DNA of 64,000 bases from Verrucomicrobiota bacterium (GTDB lineage Bacteria > Verrucomicrobiota > Verrucomicrobiia > Opitutales > Opitutaceae): positions 1-64,000 of the forward strand of contig JAUWBF010000005.1 of the NCBI GenBank assembly GCA_030601755.1. The letters run 5' to 3'. Positions 16,675 through 26,126 of this stretch are shown here, one piece after another. The position numbers and the translations under genes are program-made. The notes beneath the pieces are model-generated. The model saw nothing but the letters and a program-made list of their open reading frames with translations. It made no database searches and was not told the origin of the DNA. Within the stretch, counting starts at the first letter, position 1. Every line of letters begins with the position of its first letter.

Positions 16675-16892
16675 AAGTGGGGAACGGGTGTTGTGGGCAA
16701 TCCGCGCGGGCGAGTAAACACCTTTTTGCAAGGCCGCCCGGGAATCGCGCGCCGCGCTTTTCTCGCTTATTACGAACAGGAAAAAAAGAGCACCCGATCC
16801 GGTTGGTCTTCAAATTGCTATTGTGGCCATGAATGTTTTTTTTAAGCGTGCCTGCGCTTAACCACTGGACACAGCCCAACATCGCCAAGCCC

Positions 16893-17330
16893 ATGAAGAA
16901 AACCACCGCCAAATCCGCCGCCAAGACGCCCGCCCCAGCGAAAAAGGCTCCCGCCAAGACCGTTAAGAAAGCCGCCGCGCCCATCGTCGCGCCGACTCCG
17001 GCCCCCGCGCCCGTCGAGAAGAAAGCCCCCGCGGCCAAGAAGCCGGCCGTCAAGAAGGCCGCGCCCGCCGCTTCCGCCGTCACCCGCATCACCGCCGCCA
17101 TCGACGTCGGCTTCGGCAACTCCCTCTACCTGCGCGGCGAGGGCGGTGGCCTCAGCTGGGACAAGGGCGTGCTCATGGACTGCATCGCCGACGACTCCTG
17201 GACGATCACCCTCGCCGAGTCGGCCAAGCCCATCGAGTGCAAGTTCCTGCTCAACGATGTCGCCTGGTGCGTCGGCAACGACTACATCGTCACCGCCGGC
17301 TCCAGCGTGGTGCTCAAGCCGACCTTCTGA
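16893..17330 (+). CDS. Lys/Ala/Pro-rich protein with a C-terminal beta domain
   Basis: 145 aa. Residues 1-62 are almost only Lys, Ala and Pro (repeats such as PAKKAPAKT and KKAAP), resembling histone H1-like or bacterial nucleoid tails. Residues about 63-145 (VTRITAAIDVGFGNSLYLRG to SSVVLKPTF) look like a small beta-sandwich with several tryptophans. I do not know a characterised member. A DNA-binding or surface-binding basic tail with a folded ligand domain is a guess from composition. Followed by a strong terminator, so it is a single-gene unit. Confidence 0.75.
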   Translation: MKKTTAKSAAKTPAPAKKAPAKTVKKAAAPIVAPTPAPAPVEKKAPAAKKPAVKKAAPAASAVTRITAAIDVGFGNSLYLRGEGGGLSWDKGVLMDCIADDSWTITLAESAKPIECKFLLNDVAWCVGNDYIVTAGSSVVLKPTF

Positions 17331-17360
17331 GGCCGGGTTTTCCAGTCATATCATTTCGTT

Positions 17361-17397
17361 GAACCCCGACTCACCCGAGTCGGGGTTCTTTTTGTTT
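17361..17397 (+). terminator. Rho-independent terminator
   Basis: AACCCCGACT and AGTCGGGGTT form a 10-bp stem followed by CTTTTTG, 31 bp after the lysine-rich gene. Confidence 0.9.
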
Positions 17398-17449
17398 AAG
17401 GAGCGGCGCGAGGCCTGACGGTCTTTCCCAATGCGGGCGCGTTGTGCGG

Positions 17450-17484
17450 GGACCCCTGCTATTTGGCAAGGTAGGCAGGGGTCC
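17450..17484 (+). promoter_or_regulatory. Hairpin in the leader of the PEP-CTERM gene
   Basis: GGACCCCTGC and GCAGGGGTCC are perfect 10-bp inverted arms with a 15-bp loop, about 80 bp before the PEP-CTERM gene. No T-run follows, so a leader structure or protein-binding palindrome is more likely than a terminator. Confidence 0.4.
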
Positions 17485-17561
17485 TGAATTTGGGCACACT
17501 GCGCGTTGCCCAAGCATGCTCCGGCAAATCCGGAGGCGGAGGGGCTGCACGCTTCCCTACC

Positions 17562-19091
17562 ATGAATTCACACCACACCGATGGGTCTCTCTTGCCGATC
17601 ACGCCGATGGCCGGCGCGGACAGGCATTCTCGACGTTTTGGCAACTGGCTTCGCATGGGGCTGTTCACCGCCGGCGGTCTCCTCGCGCAGCCGCTCGTGG
17701 CGCAAGTGGACGTGTATTGGGATGGCACCACCGGCGCCTGGACCAACCCGACGCATTGGGACGCCGACCAATTGCCCGGTGCCGGAGACAACGCGCTGAT
17801 TTCCAACAACGGCACGGCACAGGTGGACACCGGCGACGACATCACGGTGGATCAACTTGCCCTGGGAGTGGAGACGGGCACCAGCGGCACGCTCACCGTC
17901 ACGGGAGGCACGGTCACCGCCACCACCCGGTTCATCGTTGGTGATATCAGCACCGGTGTGCTCAATCTGTCCGGCACGGGCGCCCTTTTCAGCGAACAAT
18001 TTTACCTCGGGGTCGATAACGGAAACGGCACCCTGAACATGACCGGTGGCACCATGACGCTCACCGACCGGCTGTTTGTGGGCGTCGTGTCGACCGGCAC
18101 CTTTAATCTATCCGGCGGCACGCTCACCACTGTCGGTGGCAGCGTGGGCCACCTCCTTGCCGGTTCGACGGGCACGGTGAACCTCAGCGGCGGCACCTGG
18201 TCTTCGTCGGGCACCTTACTTGTGGGGCGCCGGGGCACCGGAGTGGTCAACCTTTCCGGCACGGGCACGCTGACGATTGATGGCGGTTCGGGGGCCGTCA
18301 GGCTGGGTGACCAATCCGGATCGAGCGGCACGCTCAATATCACTTCAGGAAATGCCACCCTCAACGCCGCCGCGATCACCACCGGCGCCGGCACCGGCGT
18401 GGTCGTGCTGGATTCGGAGGAGGGCGTCACGCTGAGCGCCGACCTCTCGGGCTCGCTGAGGCTCGAGATCAATCAGGGCGTCAATACGCTGACCGGCGAC
18501 AACACCCACACCGGCCCCACCACCGTCAACGCCGGCACCCTGCTCAACAACGGCTCATTCGGTTCCTCGGCGGTTACGGTTGCGGAGGGGGCCACGTTGG
18601 GCGGCAACGGCGATTTCGGTGGTCTCGTCACATTGGCCTCCGGTGCCATTCTCGCGCGCGGGGTTTCGCCCGGCACGATCACGTTCGACGGTGGCCTCAC
18701 GCTCAACGCGGACAATGTCATCAACTTCGAACTGGGCGCGATGAGCGACCTCATCGTGGTCGGTGGTGGTGAGCTGACCGGACCTTTGTCGGGATTGGTG
18801 ACGCTGAACTTTTTTGAGACGGACGGTTTCGCGGCGGGCGATTACACGCTCTTCGACTACAGCGGAGCCGCGCTCGCCGACTTTGACCTGCCCGATTTTA
18901 TCATCGGCACCGGGATCAGCGGCTACGATTTCACGTTCTTGATCGTGGGCGACACCTTGGTGGCCCGCGCCTCACTCGCCGCGGTGCCCGAGCCCTCGAC
19001 TTGTGCCTTCGTCGCCGGCGTGTGCACGCTCGGCTTCGTCGCGTGGCGTCGTCGCGGAGGACGGACCATCCCGTTTAGATCGCGGGTCTAA
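17562..19091 (+). CDS. PEP-CTERM surface protein with autotransporter-like beta repeats
   Basis: 509 aa from ATG 17562. An N-terminal signal peptide (hydrophobic LRMGLFTAGGLLAQPLVAQ) is followed by many short Gly/Thr/Ser repeats (GTLTVTGGTVTATTRFIVGD, GTFNLSGGTL, GVVNLSGTGTL) that predict a right-handed beta-helix, and then TLTGDNTHTGPTTVNAGTL, an autotransporter-associated repeat. It ends with the sorting signal VPEPSTCAFVAG, a transmembrane stretch and RRRGGR, the PEP-CTERM tripartite tag processed by an exosortase. The exosortase is not in this window. Probably exported to the cell surface or extracellular matrix. Overlaps the convergent acyltransferase by 17 bp. Confidence 0.9.
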   Translation: MNSHHTDGSLLPITPMAGADRHSRRFGNWLRMGLFTAGGLLAQPLVAQVDVYWDGTTGAWTNPTHWDADQLPGAGDNALISNNGTAQVDTGDDITVDQLALGVETGTSGTLTVTGGTVTATTRFIVGDISTGVLNLSGTGALFSEQFYLGVDNGNGTLNMTGGTMTLTDRLFVGVVSTGTFNLSGGTLTTVGGSVGHLLAGSTGTVNLSGGTWSSSGTLLVGRRGTGVVNLSGTGTLTIDGGSGAVRLGDQSGSSGTLNITSGNATLNAAAITTGAGTGVVVLDSEEGVTLSADLSGSLRLEINQGVNTLTGDNTHTGPTTVNAGTLLNNGSFGSSAVTVAEGATLGGNGDFGGLVTLASGAILARGVSPGTITFDGGLTLNADNVINFELGAMSDLIVVGGGELTGPLSGLVTLNFFETDGFAAGDYTLFDYSGAALADFDLPDFIIGTGISGYDFTFLIVGDTLVARASLAAVPEPSTCAFVAGVCTLGFVAWRRRGGRTIPFRSRV

Positions 19092-19818
19092 AAACGGCCT
19101 CATCCAAATCGGGGTTCATCGCGTTCAGGGAGGACTGAAGAGAGCGGGTCGCCTCGTCGCGATCAGCCAGTGCTTGGCTCTCGATGACGGTCGCGTAGAA
19201 ACGCACGCCAGAAAACGGGCGCGGCAGGATGAAGCGGTCCCAGCTTGGCAGGCGCCAAACGGCCTCGAACGACGCCCCGAGCAGCAGCAGCGGCGTCTTG
19301 GTGCGGCGGGTCACGATCAGCGCGCCGGGTTTAAATTCGTAAATCGGTCCGCGCGGTCCGTCCGGGGTGATACCGATGTCGTTACCGGCGCGCAGCACGT
19401 CGACCAGCTGGGTCACGGCCTCGCGCCCGAGTTTGTGACTGGACCCGCGCACGGTGCGGATGCCGACCAGCTCGAAGAACGCCGCCAGCCACGCGCCGTC
19501 TTTGCTCGGGCTGATGAGCGCGTAGATCGGCCGGCCGTTGCGGTAGCGGCGAAAAACCTCGGCCGTGATGATCAGCCGGTTGTGCCAGAGCGTGAACGCC
19601 AGCGGCCGGTCTTGGATCGACAGCGCGGCGACCGTTTCCGGCGAGGCCGAGACGCGCAGCGAACGCAGCCAGGCCTTGAGCAACCAGCCCAGCGGTTGCA
19701 GCGCCACGCGTTGCCAGCCGCGGATGGATTTCACCACCGGCCGTTTGCCGGGCAGGGCGGTTGCGCCCGCCGGTTCGGCATCGCTGTGGTTCGCGGGATT
19801 GTCGGCAGGCTCGGTCAC
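19075..19818 (-). CDS. DUF374 lysophospholipid acyltransferase-like protein
   Basis: 247 aa if translation starts at GTG 19818; the open frame extends to a TTG at 19932 and no ATG is available, so the start is uncertain. Core features: LAFTLWHNRLIITAEVF (the HN catalytic pair replaces the usual HX4D layout), SPSKDGAWLAAFFELVGIRTVRGSS and ITPDGPRGP. These match DUF374, a branch of the LPLAT superfamily that acylates lipid A-like or phospholipid acceptors at the inner membrane. Single gene; two hairpins lie upstream in its control region. Confidence 0.85.
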   Translation of the reverse strand: MTEPADNPANHSDAEPAGATALPGKRPVVKSIRGWQRVALQPLGWLLKAWLRSLRVSASPETVAALSIQDRPLAFTLWHNRLIITAEVFRRYRNGRPIYALISPSKDGAWLAAFFELVGIRTVRGSSHKLGREAVTQLVDVLRAGNDIGITPDGPRGPIYEFKPGALIVTRRTKTPLLLLGASFEAVWRLPSWDRFILPRPFSGVRFYATVIESQALADRDEATRSLQSSLNAMNPDLDEAVFRPAI

Positions 19819-19949
19819 GGAAAACCGGCGACCTTGGGCAAATAATCCTGCCGCGTCGAGCGCGCGCGTCCATCCGCCCCGCACGCCCGCCCGCCCCCGC
19901 GAAACGTCATGGCGCGCACTCTCCGGCGGCAATCTGTCGCCACGGGAAC

Positions 19950-19982
19950 AATAAAAACTAACCAGCTACGTTAGTTTTTATT
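19950..19982. promoter_or_regulatory. Palindrome A upstream of the acyltransferase
   Basis: AATAAAAACTAAC and GTTAGTTTTTATT are perfect 13-bp inverted arms around CAGCTAC. The core ACTAAC-N7-GTTAGT has the shape of a TetR-family operator. It could also be a weak bidirectional terminator. A near copy lies at 20066-20097. Confidence 0.5.
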
Positions 19983-20065
19983 TGGTGCGGTCGGGCAGGG
20001 GTTTTACCTCTGAATATTCCGACGCTCGGCGCGTGAGCGAGGTGTCGTAACGGCCAAATAGACGG

Positions 20066-20097
20066 ATAAAGACTAACCAGATACGTTAGTTTTTATT
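20066..20097. promoter_or_regulatory. Palindrome B, near copy of palindrome A
   Basis: The ACTAACCAG(A)TACGTTAGTTTTTATT core repeats palindrome A with two base changes, 115 bp away in the same orientation. The rest of the 242-bp gap between the acyltransferase and the oppF-like gene shows nothing else that I can interpret. Confidence 0.5.
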
Positions 20098-20174
20098 TCG
20101 GACGTCGGCCGGGAGGCGTTTGGTGGGCAGGCACGAGGGCGTAGGGACGGGCGGGCAAGAGTGCCCGCCCTCCT

Positions 20175-20993
20175 TTACGAGGCCAGGGGCGGGGGCTCGG
20201 GGATGGCGGCGAGCAGGCGCTGCGTGTAGGGGTCCTTGGGCGCGCGGTAGAGCTCTTCGGGGGTGGCGGTCTCGACGACCTTGCCGCGGTTCATCACGAC
20301 GACTTGGTCGCTGATGTGCTCCACCACCGCGAGGTCGTGCGCGATGAAGAGGTAGGTGAGGCCGAGCTCCTCCTGCAGGTCTTGGAGGAGGTTCACGATC
20401 TGGGCCTGCACGGACACGTCGAGCGCGCTTACGGCCTCGTCGCAGATGATGAACTCGGGCTCGACGGCCAGCGCGCGCGCGATGCCGATGCGCTGGCGCT
20501 GTCCGCCGGAGAATTGGTGCGGATAGCGTCCGAGGTGGTCGGGATCGAGTCCGACGCGCTTGAGCAACGAGGCGCAGCGCTCGCGGCGGTCGGCCTTCGA
20601 CATGGCCGGGAAATGCAGCTCCAACGGCTCGGCGAGCACCGACGCGATGGTCATGCGCGGGTTGAGTGAGTTGAAGGGGTCTTGGAAGATCATCTGCATG
20701 CGCTTGCGCCAGGGCAGGAAGGAGCGGCCGTGCAACGCGGTGATGTCGCGGCCTTCGTAGCGGATGACGCCGGCGGTGATCGGGGCGAGCTTCACGAGGG
20801 CGCGGCCGAGGGTGGTCTTGCCCGAGCCGCTCTCGCCGACGAGGCCGACGGTCTGCCCGCGGGCGATGCTGAGCGACACGTCGTCGACGGCGCGCACCTG
20901 TCCGGTCACGCGCCGCAGCAGTCCGCCGCGCAGCGGGTAGTGGACCTTGAGGCCGGAGATCTCGACGAGGGGAGTGGTGGCGGAAGTAGTCAT
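20175..20993 (-). CDS. oppF: Oligopeptide ABC transporter ATP-binding protein (OppF/DppF type)
   Basis: 272 aa. Walker [11 protein letters not shown]-loop [13 protein letters not shown], signature [15 protein letters not shown], Walker [13 protein letters not shown] and H-loop AHDLAVV. The C-terminal [19 protein letters not shown] is the oligopeptide-family extension. It pairs with the OppD-like ATPase upstream to power peptide import across the inner membrane. Last gene of a five-gene minus-strand operon; a palindromic repeat fills the 104-bp gap to oppD. Confidence 0.92.
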   Translation of the reverse strand: MTTSATTPLVEISGLKVHYPLRGGLLRRVTGQVRAVDDVSLSIARGQTVGLVGESGSGKTTLGRALVKLAPITAGVIRYEGRDITALHGRSFLPWRKRMQMIFQDPFNSLNPRMTIASVLAEPLELHFPAMSKADRRERCASLLKRVGLDPDHLGRYPHQFSGGQRQRIGIARALAVEPEFIICDEAVSALDVSVQAQIVNLLQDLQEELGLTYLFIAHDLAVVEHISDQVVVMNRGKVVETATPEELYRAPKDPYTQRLLAAIPEPPPLAS

Positions 20994-21001
20994 CGGGTTT
21001 T

Positions 21002-21074
21002 AACGCAAAGACGCAAAGTCGCGAAGAAAGGGGCAGAGGTCGGGCGACTCTTTGCGACTTTGCGTCCTTGCGTT
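21002..21074. repeat. Two-armed palindromic repeat (ACGCAAAG type)
   Basis: Arms 21002-21027 and 21049-21074 are inverted 26-bp copies with two mismatches, built from AACGCAAAGACGCAAAG. It lies between oppF and oppD. Related single arms occur at about 14357-14380 and at 57949-57973 in the prophage. Confidence 0.78.
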
Positions 21075-21097
21075 GTGAATACAGGTTGCATGGGGCG

Positions 21098-21961
21098 TCA
21101 GGCGCCGGCGCGCGCGATGGCCGCGTGGTCGATGGTGGTGAGGCGGCGGCGTTTGTCGCCGAGGCGCGGGATGCAGGCGATGAGGGCCTTGGTGTAGGGA
21201 TGTTGCGGGTTGCGCAGCACCTCGGCGCAGGGGCCCTGCTCGACGATCTCTCCGCGATACATCACGGCGACGTCGTCGGCGAAGTTGTGCACGATGCCGA
21301 AGTTGTGGGTGATGAGGATCACCGACAGTCCCGACGAGGCGCGCAGCTCGCGTAGCAGATCCAGAATCTGGCGCTGGATGGTGACATCGAGCGCTGTGGT
21401 CGGCTCGTCGGCCACGAGCACGCGGGGGCGGCAGGCGAGGGCCATGGCGATCATCACGCGCTGTTGCATGCCTCCGGAGAGCTCGTGCGGATATGCGCCG
21501 TAGCGGTTGGCGGCGTCGACGATGCCCACGCGGTCCAGGGCGGCGACGACGTGGGCGCGCACGTCCTTGATCTCGGGCAGGTGCAGGCGCACGGCCTCGG
21601 CGATCTGACTGCCGACGGTGAAGACCGGATTGAGCGAGGTGGCGGGCTCCTGGAAGACGTAGCTGATATCGCGCCCGCGCACGCGGCGCAGCTCGGCGGG
21701 CGAGAGTTTGAAGAGGTCGCGTCCGTCGAACAGGGCCGAGCCGGTGATCCGGCAGGCGGGCGGCGGGGGGAGCAGGCGGGTCAGCGAAAGCGAGGTGACG
21801 GACTTGCCCGAGCCGCTCTCGCCGACGATGGCGAGGGTGCGGCCGGCGTGCAGGTCGAACGAGACGCCGCGCACCGCCTCCAGGGAGCGCTCGCGCTGAC
21901 GAAAGGTGATGCGCAGGTCGCGCACGGAGAGCAGCGGTTGGTTGGAGGAGGGGGAGGTCAT
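21098..21961 (-). CDS. oppD: Oligopeptide ABC transporter ATP-binding protein (OppD/DppD type)
   Basis: 287 aa from ATG 21961, which overlaps the oppC stop (ATGA). Walker [13 protein letters not shown]-loop [13 protein letters not shown], signature [15 protein letters not shown], Walker [12 protein letters not shown] and H-loop THNFGIV. The C-terminal [19 protein letters not shown] is the peptide-transporter extension. Forms the ATPase dimer with the OppF-like protein. The frame open further upstream is an artefact inside oppC. Confidence 0.92.
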   Translation of the reverse strand: MTSPSSNQPLLSVRDLRITFRQRERSLEAVRGVSFDLHAGRTLAIVGESGSGKSVTSLSLTRLLPPPPACRITGSALFDGRDLFKLSPAELRRVRGRDISYVFQEPATSLNPVFTVGSQIAEAVRLHLPEIKDVRAHVVAALDRVGIVDAANRYGAYPHELSGGMQQRVMIAMALACRPRVLVADEPTTALDVTIQRQILDLLRELRASSGLSVILITHNFGIVHNFADDVAVMYRGEIVEQGPCAEVLRNPQHPYTKALIACIPRLGDKRRRLTTIDHAAIARAGA

Positions 21962-23004
21962 TGCGTTTTCATCCGGGGGTCGACCACGTCGCGGAGGACG
22001 TCGCCGAGGAGGTTGAAGGCGATCACGGTCACGAAAATGGCGAGGCCCGGCGTGAGCAGCCACCAGAAGTTGAGCATGAAAATTTTGATATTCTGGGCCT
22101 GCGAGAGCATCAGCCCCCACGAGGAGGCGGGCTCGGCGATACCCAGGCCGAGAAAGCTCAGCGCGGCCTCGCCGAGGATGTAGCCCGGGATGCTGAGCGT
22201 GGCGGCGACGAGCAGGTAGGAGGCGAGGTTGGGCAGGATGTGCAGGCGCAGGATGCCGAGCGGGCCTTGTCCCATACACTCGGCGGCGAGCACGAACTGC
22301 GTGCGGCGGATCGAGAGCGACATGCCGCGCAGCACGCGCGCGGCGCCGGCCCAGCCGATGAGCGAGAGGATGATCACGATGACGATGAACATCTGGTCCG
22401 AGCTGAAGCGCGGGGCCAACACCGAGCGCAGCGCGAGCAACAGGTAGAGGCTCGGCACGGCCATCAAAAACTCGACGCCGCGCATGGCGAAGAAGTCGAT
22501 CTTGCCGCCGAAGTAGCCGCTGAGTCCGCCCACGAGCAGGCCGAGCGCCATGGTGATGGTGATGCCGATCAGGCCGATGGTGAGCGAGACGCGCGAGCCG
22601 TAGACCAGTCGCGAAAACACGCAGCGCCCCGTCGAATCGCTGCCGAGCGGATAAAACACCGTGTCGGTGTCGGCCGGCTGGAGCAGGTGGCGTTGCAGAG
22701 GCAGGAGCCCGAGCAGCTTGTAGTCGAAGCCCGGCGCGAACAGGTGCAGACGGCGGTATTCGCCGGGCACGGGTTCGTAGGCCGGGCCGCTGCGGTCGAC
22801 GACGCGGTAAACCTGCACGGCGAGCCCACCGTCGTGCCAGGTGATACGGGTGGGCGGGTGGTAGGTGTGCTCGAGGTCCTGCTGATTGACCGGGCGCACG
22901 GCGATGAAACCGGCGAGGAGCGCGCCGAGGTAGAGCGCGACCAGCGTGACGAGCGAGGCGATCCCGAGCGGGCGGCGGCAGACTTCGCGCAGGAGGTTGC
23001 TCAT
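21958..23004 (-). CDS. oppC: Oligopeptide ABC transporter permease (OppC/DppC type)
   Basis: 348 aa from ATG 23004, overlapping the oppB stop by 4 bp. One N-terminal membrane segment is followed by an insert of about 110 residues (from ITWHDGG to PLGSDSTGRCVFSRL) that should lie in the periplasm, then five more segments with the permease loop ECMGQGPLGILRLHILPN (EAA motif). The insert makes it longer than the usual 300 aa. It forms the channel with OppB. Confidence 0.92.
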   Translation of the reverse strand: MSNLLREVCRRPLGIASLVTLVALYLGALLAGFIAVRPVNQQDLEHTYHPPTRITWHDGGLAVQVYRVVDRSGPAYEPVPGEYRRLHLFAPGFDYKLLGLLPLQRHLLQPADTDTVFYPLGSDSTGRCVFSRLVYGSRVSLTIGLIGITITMALGLLVGGLSGYFGGKIDFFAMRGVEFLMAVPSLYLLLALRSVLAPRFSSDQMFIVIVIILSLIGWAGAARVLRGMSLSIRRTQFVLAAECMGQGPLGILRLHILPNLASYLLVAATLSIPGYILGEAALSFLGLGIAEPASSWGLMLSQAQNIKIFMLNFWWLLTPGLAIFVTVIAFNLLGDVLRDVVDPRMKTQ

Positions 23005-23978
23005 GAGTCTTGGTTCTCCAGGCGGATGCGCGGATCGGACCACGCGAGGCAGAGGTCGGCGAGCAGGTTGCCGATCACCAGCATCACGCAACTGAGCAGG
23101 ATGGACGCGAGCACCACGAACTGGTCCTCGCGGAGAAACGCCTGGTAGATGAGGTTACCCAGGCCGGGGTAGTTCATGACGATCTCGACCACCAGCGAGC
23201 CGCTGAGCAGTCCGGAAAAGGCGAAGCCGAGCGAGCTGATGAGCGGGTTGATGGCGTTGCGCAGGACGTGTTTGAACATCACCCAGCCCTCGGGAACGCC
23301 CTTGGCCCGCGCGGTCTGCACGTAGTCGGCGCGGATCGCGTCGAGGAAGTTGGCGCGCATCACCCGCATGAGTCCGGCGACGCCGCCGATGCCGAGCACG
23401 ATGACGGGCAGCACGAGGTGGTAGGCGCGGTCGACGATCTGCGCGCCGAGCGGCAGGAAGTCGTGCTCGATCGAGGTCGCTCCGCCGAGCGGGAACCAGC
23501 CGGTGCGAGCCGCGAGGTAGACGGCCAGCAGCGCGAGGAAAAACTCGGGCACGGAGAGCGCCGCGTAGGCGAGGAACGAGCTGATGCGGTCGAAGATCGA
23601 GTCCTTGTAGATGGCCGCCAGCACGCCGAGCGGCACGGCGACGAGCCAGGCGAGCAGCATGGAGAACAACGACAACAGGAACGTCGCGAAGAGGCGCTGC
23701 CCGATAAGGTCGACGACCGGGACCTTGAAGCTCCACGAGTAGCCGAAGTCCAGTTGCACGACGTTGCCGAGCCAGCGGGCGTATTGCACATACCACGGCT
23801 GGTTGAGGCCAAAGTCGTTTTCGAGTTGCTCAATCAGGCCGGCGGGCACGTCGCGCTGCATCTTGATCGGCGTGAGGAAGTCGCCGGGGGCGAGCGTCAT
23901 CAGCACGAAGACCAGCAACGTGACCGCGAGCAGCAGCGGGACGAGGGTGAGCAGGCGTCGGAGGATGAAGGCGATCAT
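23001..23978 (-). CDS. oppB: Oligopeptide ABC transporter permease (OppB/DppB type)
   Basis: 325 aa from ATG 23978 (MIAFILRRLLTLVPLLL). Six predicted membrane segments, a periplasmic loop with PGDFLTPIKM, and the EAA loop ARAKGVPEGWVMFKHVLRNAINP. This is the classical OppB layout. The start lies 49 bp after the binding-protein stop and the end overlaps oppC, which supports one operon. Confidence 0.92.
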   Translation of the reverse strand: MIAFILRRLLTLVPLLLAVTLLVFVLMTLAPGDFLTPIKMQRDVPAGLIEQLENDFGLNQPWYVQYARWLGNVVQLDFGYSWSFKVPVVDLIGQRLFATFLLSLFSMLLAWLVAVPLGVLAAIYKDSIFDRISSFLAYAALSVPEFFLALLAVYLAARTGWFPLGGATSIEHDFLPLGAQIVDRAYHLVLPVIVLGIGGVAGLMRVMRANFLDAIRADYVQTARAKGVPEGWVMFKHVLRNAINPLISSLGFAFSGLLSGSLVVEIVMNYPGLGNLIYQAFLREDQFVVLASILLSCVMLVIGNLLADLCLAWSDPRIRLENQDS

Positions 23979-24027
23979 GGGCGGCGCGCGGCGTGAAGGT
24001 GGACTGGGCGGGGCGTGGCCGGGCGGT

Positions 24028-25878
24028 TCAATTGAGCTCGGCCCACAGGGCGTCGAGGTTCCAGGTGATGCCGCCGAGCTTGGTGGGTTGGACGTTTTGC
24101 CAGCGGTTGCGGATGCCGACGTATTCGTTGCCGGTGACGAGGAAGACGAGCGGTTGTTGCTCGGCCATGATGGCCTGCACTTCGGCGAAGGCGGCCTTGC
24201 GTTTCGTTTCGTCGAACTCGCGGCCGATCTCACGCATGAGCTCGTCGATGCGCGCCTCCCACTCGGTGGCGGGCTTGGCTTGCTGCGGGTTCCACATGTG
24301 CAGGCGACCGTTGCTCATGAGGATGTCCTTGGACGCGTAGGGATCGGGCGCGCCGCCGCCGAGGCCAAGCAGGCTGGCCTCGTAGTTGAAGGACTCCGAC
24401 GTGCGGCGGATGAGGGTGTTGAAGTCGATGAACTGCAACTCCACCCGGATGCCGAGCGCGGCCATGTTTTCGGCGAACACCGTGGCCATCTCCGTGCGGA
24501 GGTTGCTGTTGTTGTTCGTCATCAGGGAAAACTCCACGGGGTTGCCGGCGGCGTCGACGAGGCGGCCGTCGGCGCGGGTCTTGAAGCCGGCCTCGGCCAG
24601 CAGCGCGCGGGCCTTGGCGGGATCGAAGGGGTAGCGGCGGACGTCGAGGTTGAGCCACTTGGCGTTCTTGGCCGAGACGTAGCCGTGCAGCGGGCTGGCG
24701 CGGCCGCCGAAGACGCCTTGGACAATGCCCTCGCGGTTGACGCCGTAGGAGACCGCCTGGCGGAAACGCACGTCCTGAAACCAGGCGAGCTTGTGCGGGG
24801 CGATGAAGGGCTTGCCGTCGGGGTCGTTGCCCGGACGGAGGTTGAACCACACGAAGCTGGTCGAGGTGGACGGGCCGAGGTCGTGGATGGTGAAGTCGAA
24901 CTTGTCCGCGGCGCGGGAGATCCAGGTGACGTTGTCGGGCTGGATGCCTTCGATGTCGGTCAGGCCGCGGGCGAAGGCGATGTTGCTGGCCGCGGAGTCG
25001 CCGACGATGCTGGTGACGATGCGCTCGATGTAGGGCAGGCGATGGCCGTCCCGGTCGACGCGCCAGTAGTTGGGATTGCGGCGGAAAACCATGCGTTCGC
25101 CGGGCCGGTAGGACTCCAGCAAAAACGGTCCGGTGCCGACCAGTTGCTCCGGGTGATTGATGGCGGTGTTGATGCTCCACTGGTCGAGCAAGGTGCCGTC
25201 CTTCGCGGCCGGGCCGAGGACGTGCGCGGGCAGAATTTCCTCGCCGCCGCCGAACAGCAGGAACGGCGCGTAGAGTTGCGGCAACGTGAAGCGCACGGTG
25301 AGATCGTCGAGCTTCTCGACTTTGACCTCCTGCCCCTCGATCAACTGGATGTAGGCTGGGCGCGAGGGATAACGGAGCTTGGGCGCGCCGGTCTCGGGAT
25401 CGATGGCAGGTTGACCGGTCTGCGGATCGAGTTCCTTCGTGTAGAACGCGTCGCGCCAGGTGAAGACCACGTCGTCGGCGGTGAACGGGTGCCCATCGCT
25501 CCAACAAACCCCGCGGCGGAGGTGAAAGGTGTATTGCAGGCCGTCCTCGGAGATTTCCCAAGACTTGGCGAGGTTGGGAATGATTTCGCCGGTGTCGGGG
25601 TGGAGCGTGACCAGACCCTCGATGAAACGCGAGATGACGCCGGAGGACGACTGATCCTCGGCGATCAGCGGATTGACGGTGGCGATGTCGCCGGGCTCGG
25701 TCTCGACGAGCATCGCGCCGGGTTTGCCCGAGGGTTGTTCGATGACCTCGGCATCGACGGGAATCGGCGCGACCGTGACCTCGACGGGCGGGGGAGGGGG
25801 ACGTCCGCAGCCGGCGAGCAAGGCGCAGGCGAGCAGCGGGGCGAGGAGGTGGTGTCGGTTGGGAATCGGGCGGGACAT
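24028..25878 (-). CDS. Peptide-binding lipoprotein of the ABC transporter (SBP family 5)
   Basis: 616 aa from ATG 25878 (MSRPIPNRHHLLAPLLACALLAGCGRP), with a lipobox LLAGC, so it is anchored as a lipoprotein. The body is a family 5 solute-binding protein: WEISEDGLQYTFHLRRGVCWSDGHPFTADDVVFTW-type region, later VGTGPFLLESYRPGERMVFRRNPNYW, and RQAVSYGVNREGI. It captures oligopeptides outside the inner membrane. First gene of the operon; its promoter must lie in the 157 bp shared with the divergent tRNA-Ser. Confidence 0.92.
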   Translation of the reverse strand: MSRPIPNRHHLLAPLLACALLAGCGRPPPPPVEVTVAPIPVDAEVIEQPSGKPGAMLVETEPGDIATVNPLIAEDQSSSGVISRFIEGLVTLHPDTGEIIPNLAKSWEISEDGLQYTFHLRRGVCWSDGHPFTADDVVFTWRDAFYTKELDPQTGQPAIDPETGAPKLRYPSRPAYIQLIEGQEVKVEKLDDLTVRFTLPQLYAPFLLFGGGEEILPAHVLGPAAKDGTLLDQWSINTAINHPEQLVGTGPFLLESYRPGERMVFRRNPNYWRVDRDGHRLPYIERIVTSIVGDSAASNIAFARGLTDIEGIQPDNVTWISRAADKFDFTIHDLGPSTSTSFVWFNLRPGNDPDGKPFIAPHKLAWFQDVRFRQAVSYGVNREGIVQGVFGGRASPLHGYVSAKNAKWLNLDVRRYPFDPAKARALLAEAGFKTRADGRLVDAAGNPVEFSLMTNNNSNLRTEMATVFAENMAALGIRVELQFIDFNTLIRRTSESFNYEASLLGLGGGAPDPYASKDILMSNGRLHMWNPQQAKPATEWEARIDELMREIGREFDETKRKAAFAEVQAIMAEQQPLVFLVTGNEYVGIRNRWQNVQPTKLGGITWNLDALWAELN

Positions 25879-26035
25879 CAAGCGCGGGGTTACAAGACCA
25901 GCAATTGGCGCGGGTGCAAAGGACATTGCGATGTTTGGCGGGTGCCAATTTTTTGGCCGTGGCGGGCGAAAAAATGGGCGAAACTTTCGGCTTCCGTTTT
26001 GCCGGTGGGCTCCTACGGTTTCGCCTCTTGCTTCC

Positions 26036-26125
<90 letters not shown>

Positions 26126-26126
26126 T

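Noticed and set aside
16842-16861. TTAAGCG/CGCTTAA hairpin before the lysine-rich gene
   Set aside because: No T-run on either strand in the right place, so not a terminator; too little evidence to call an operator.
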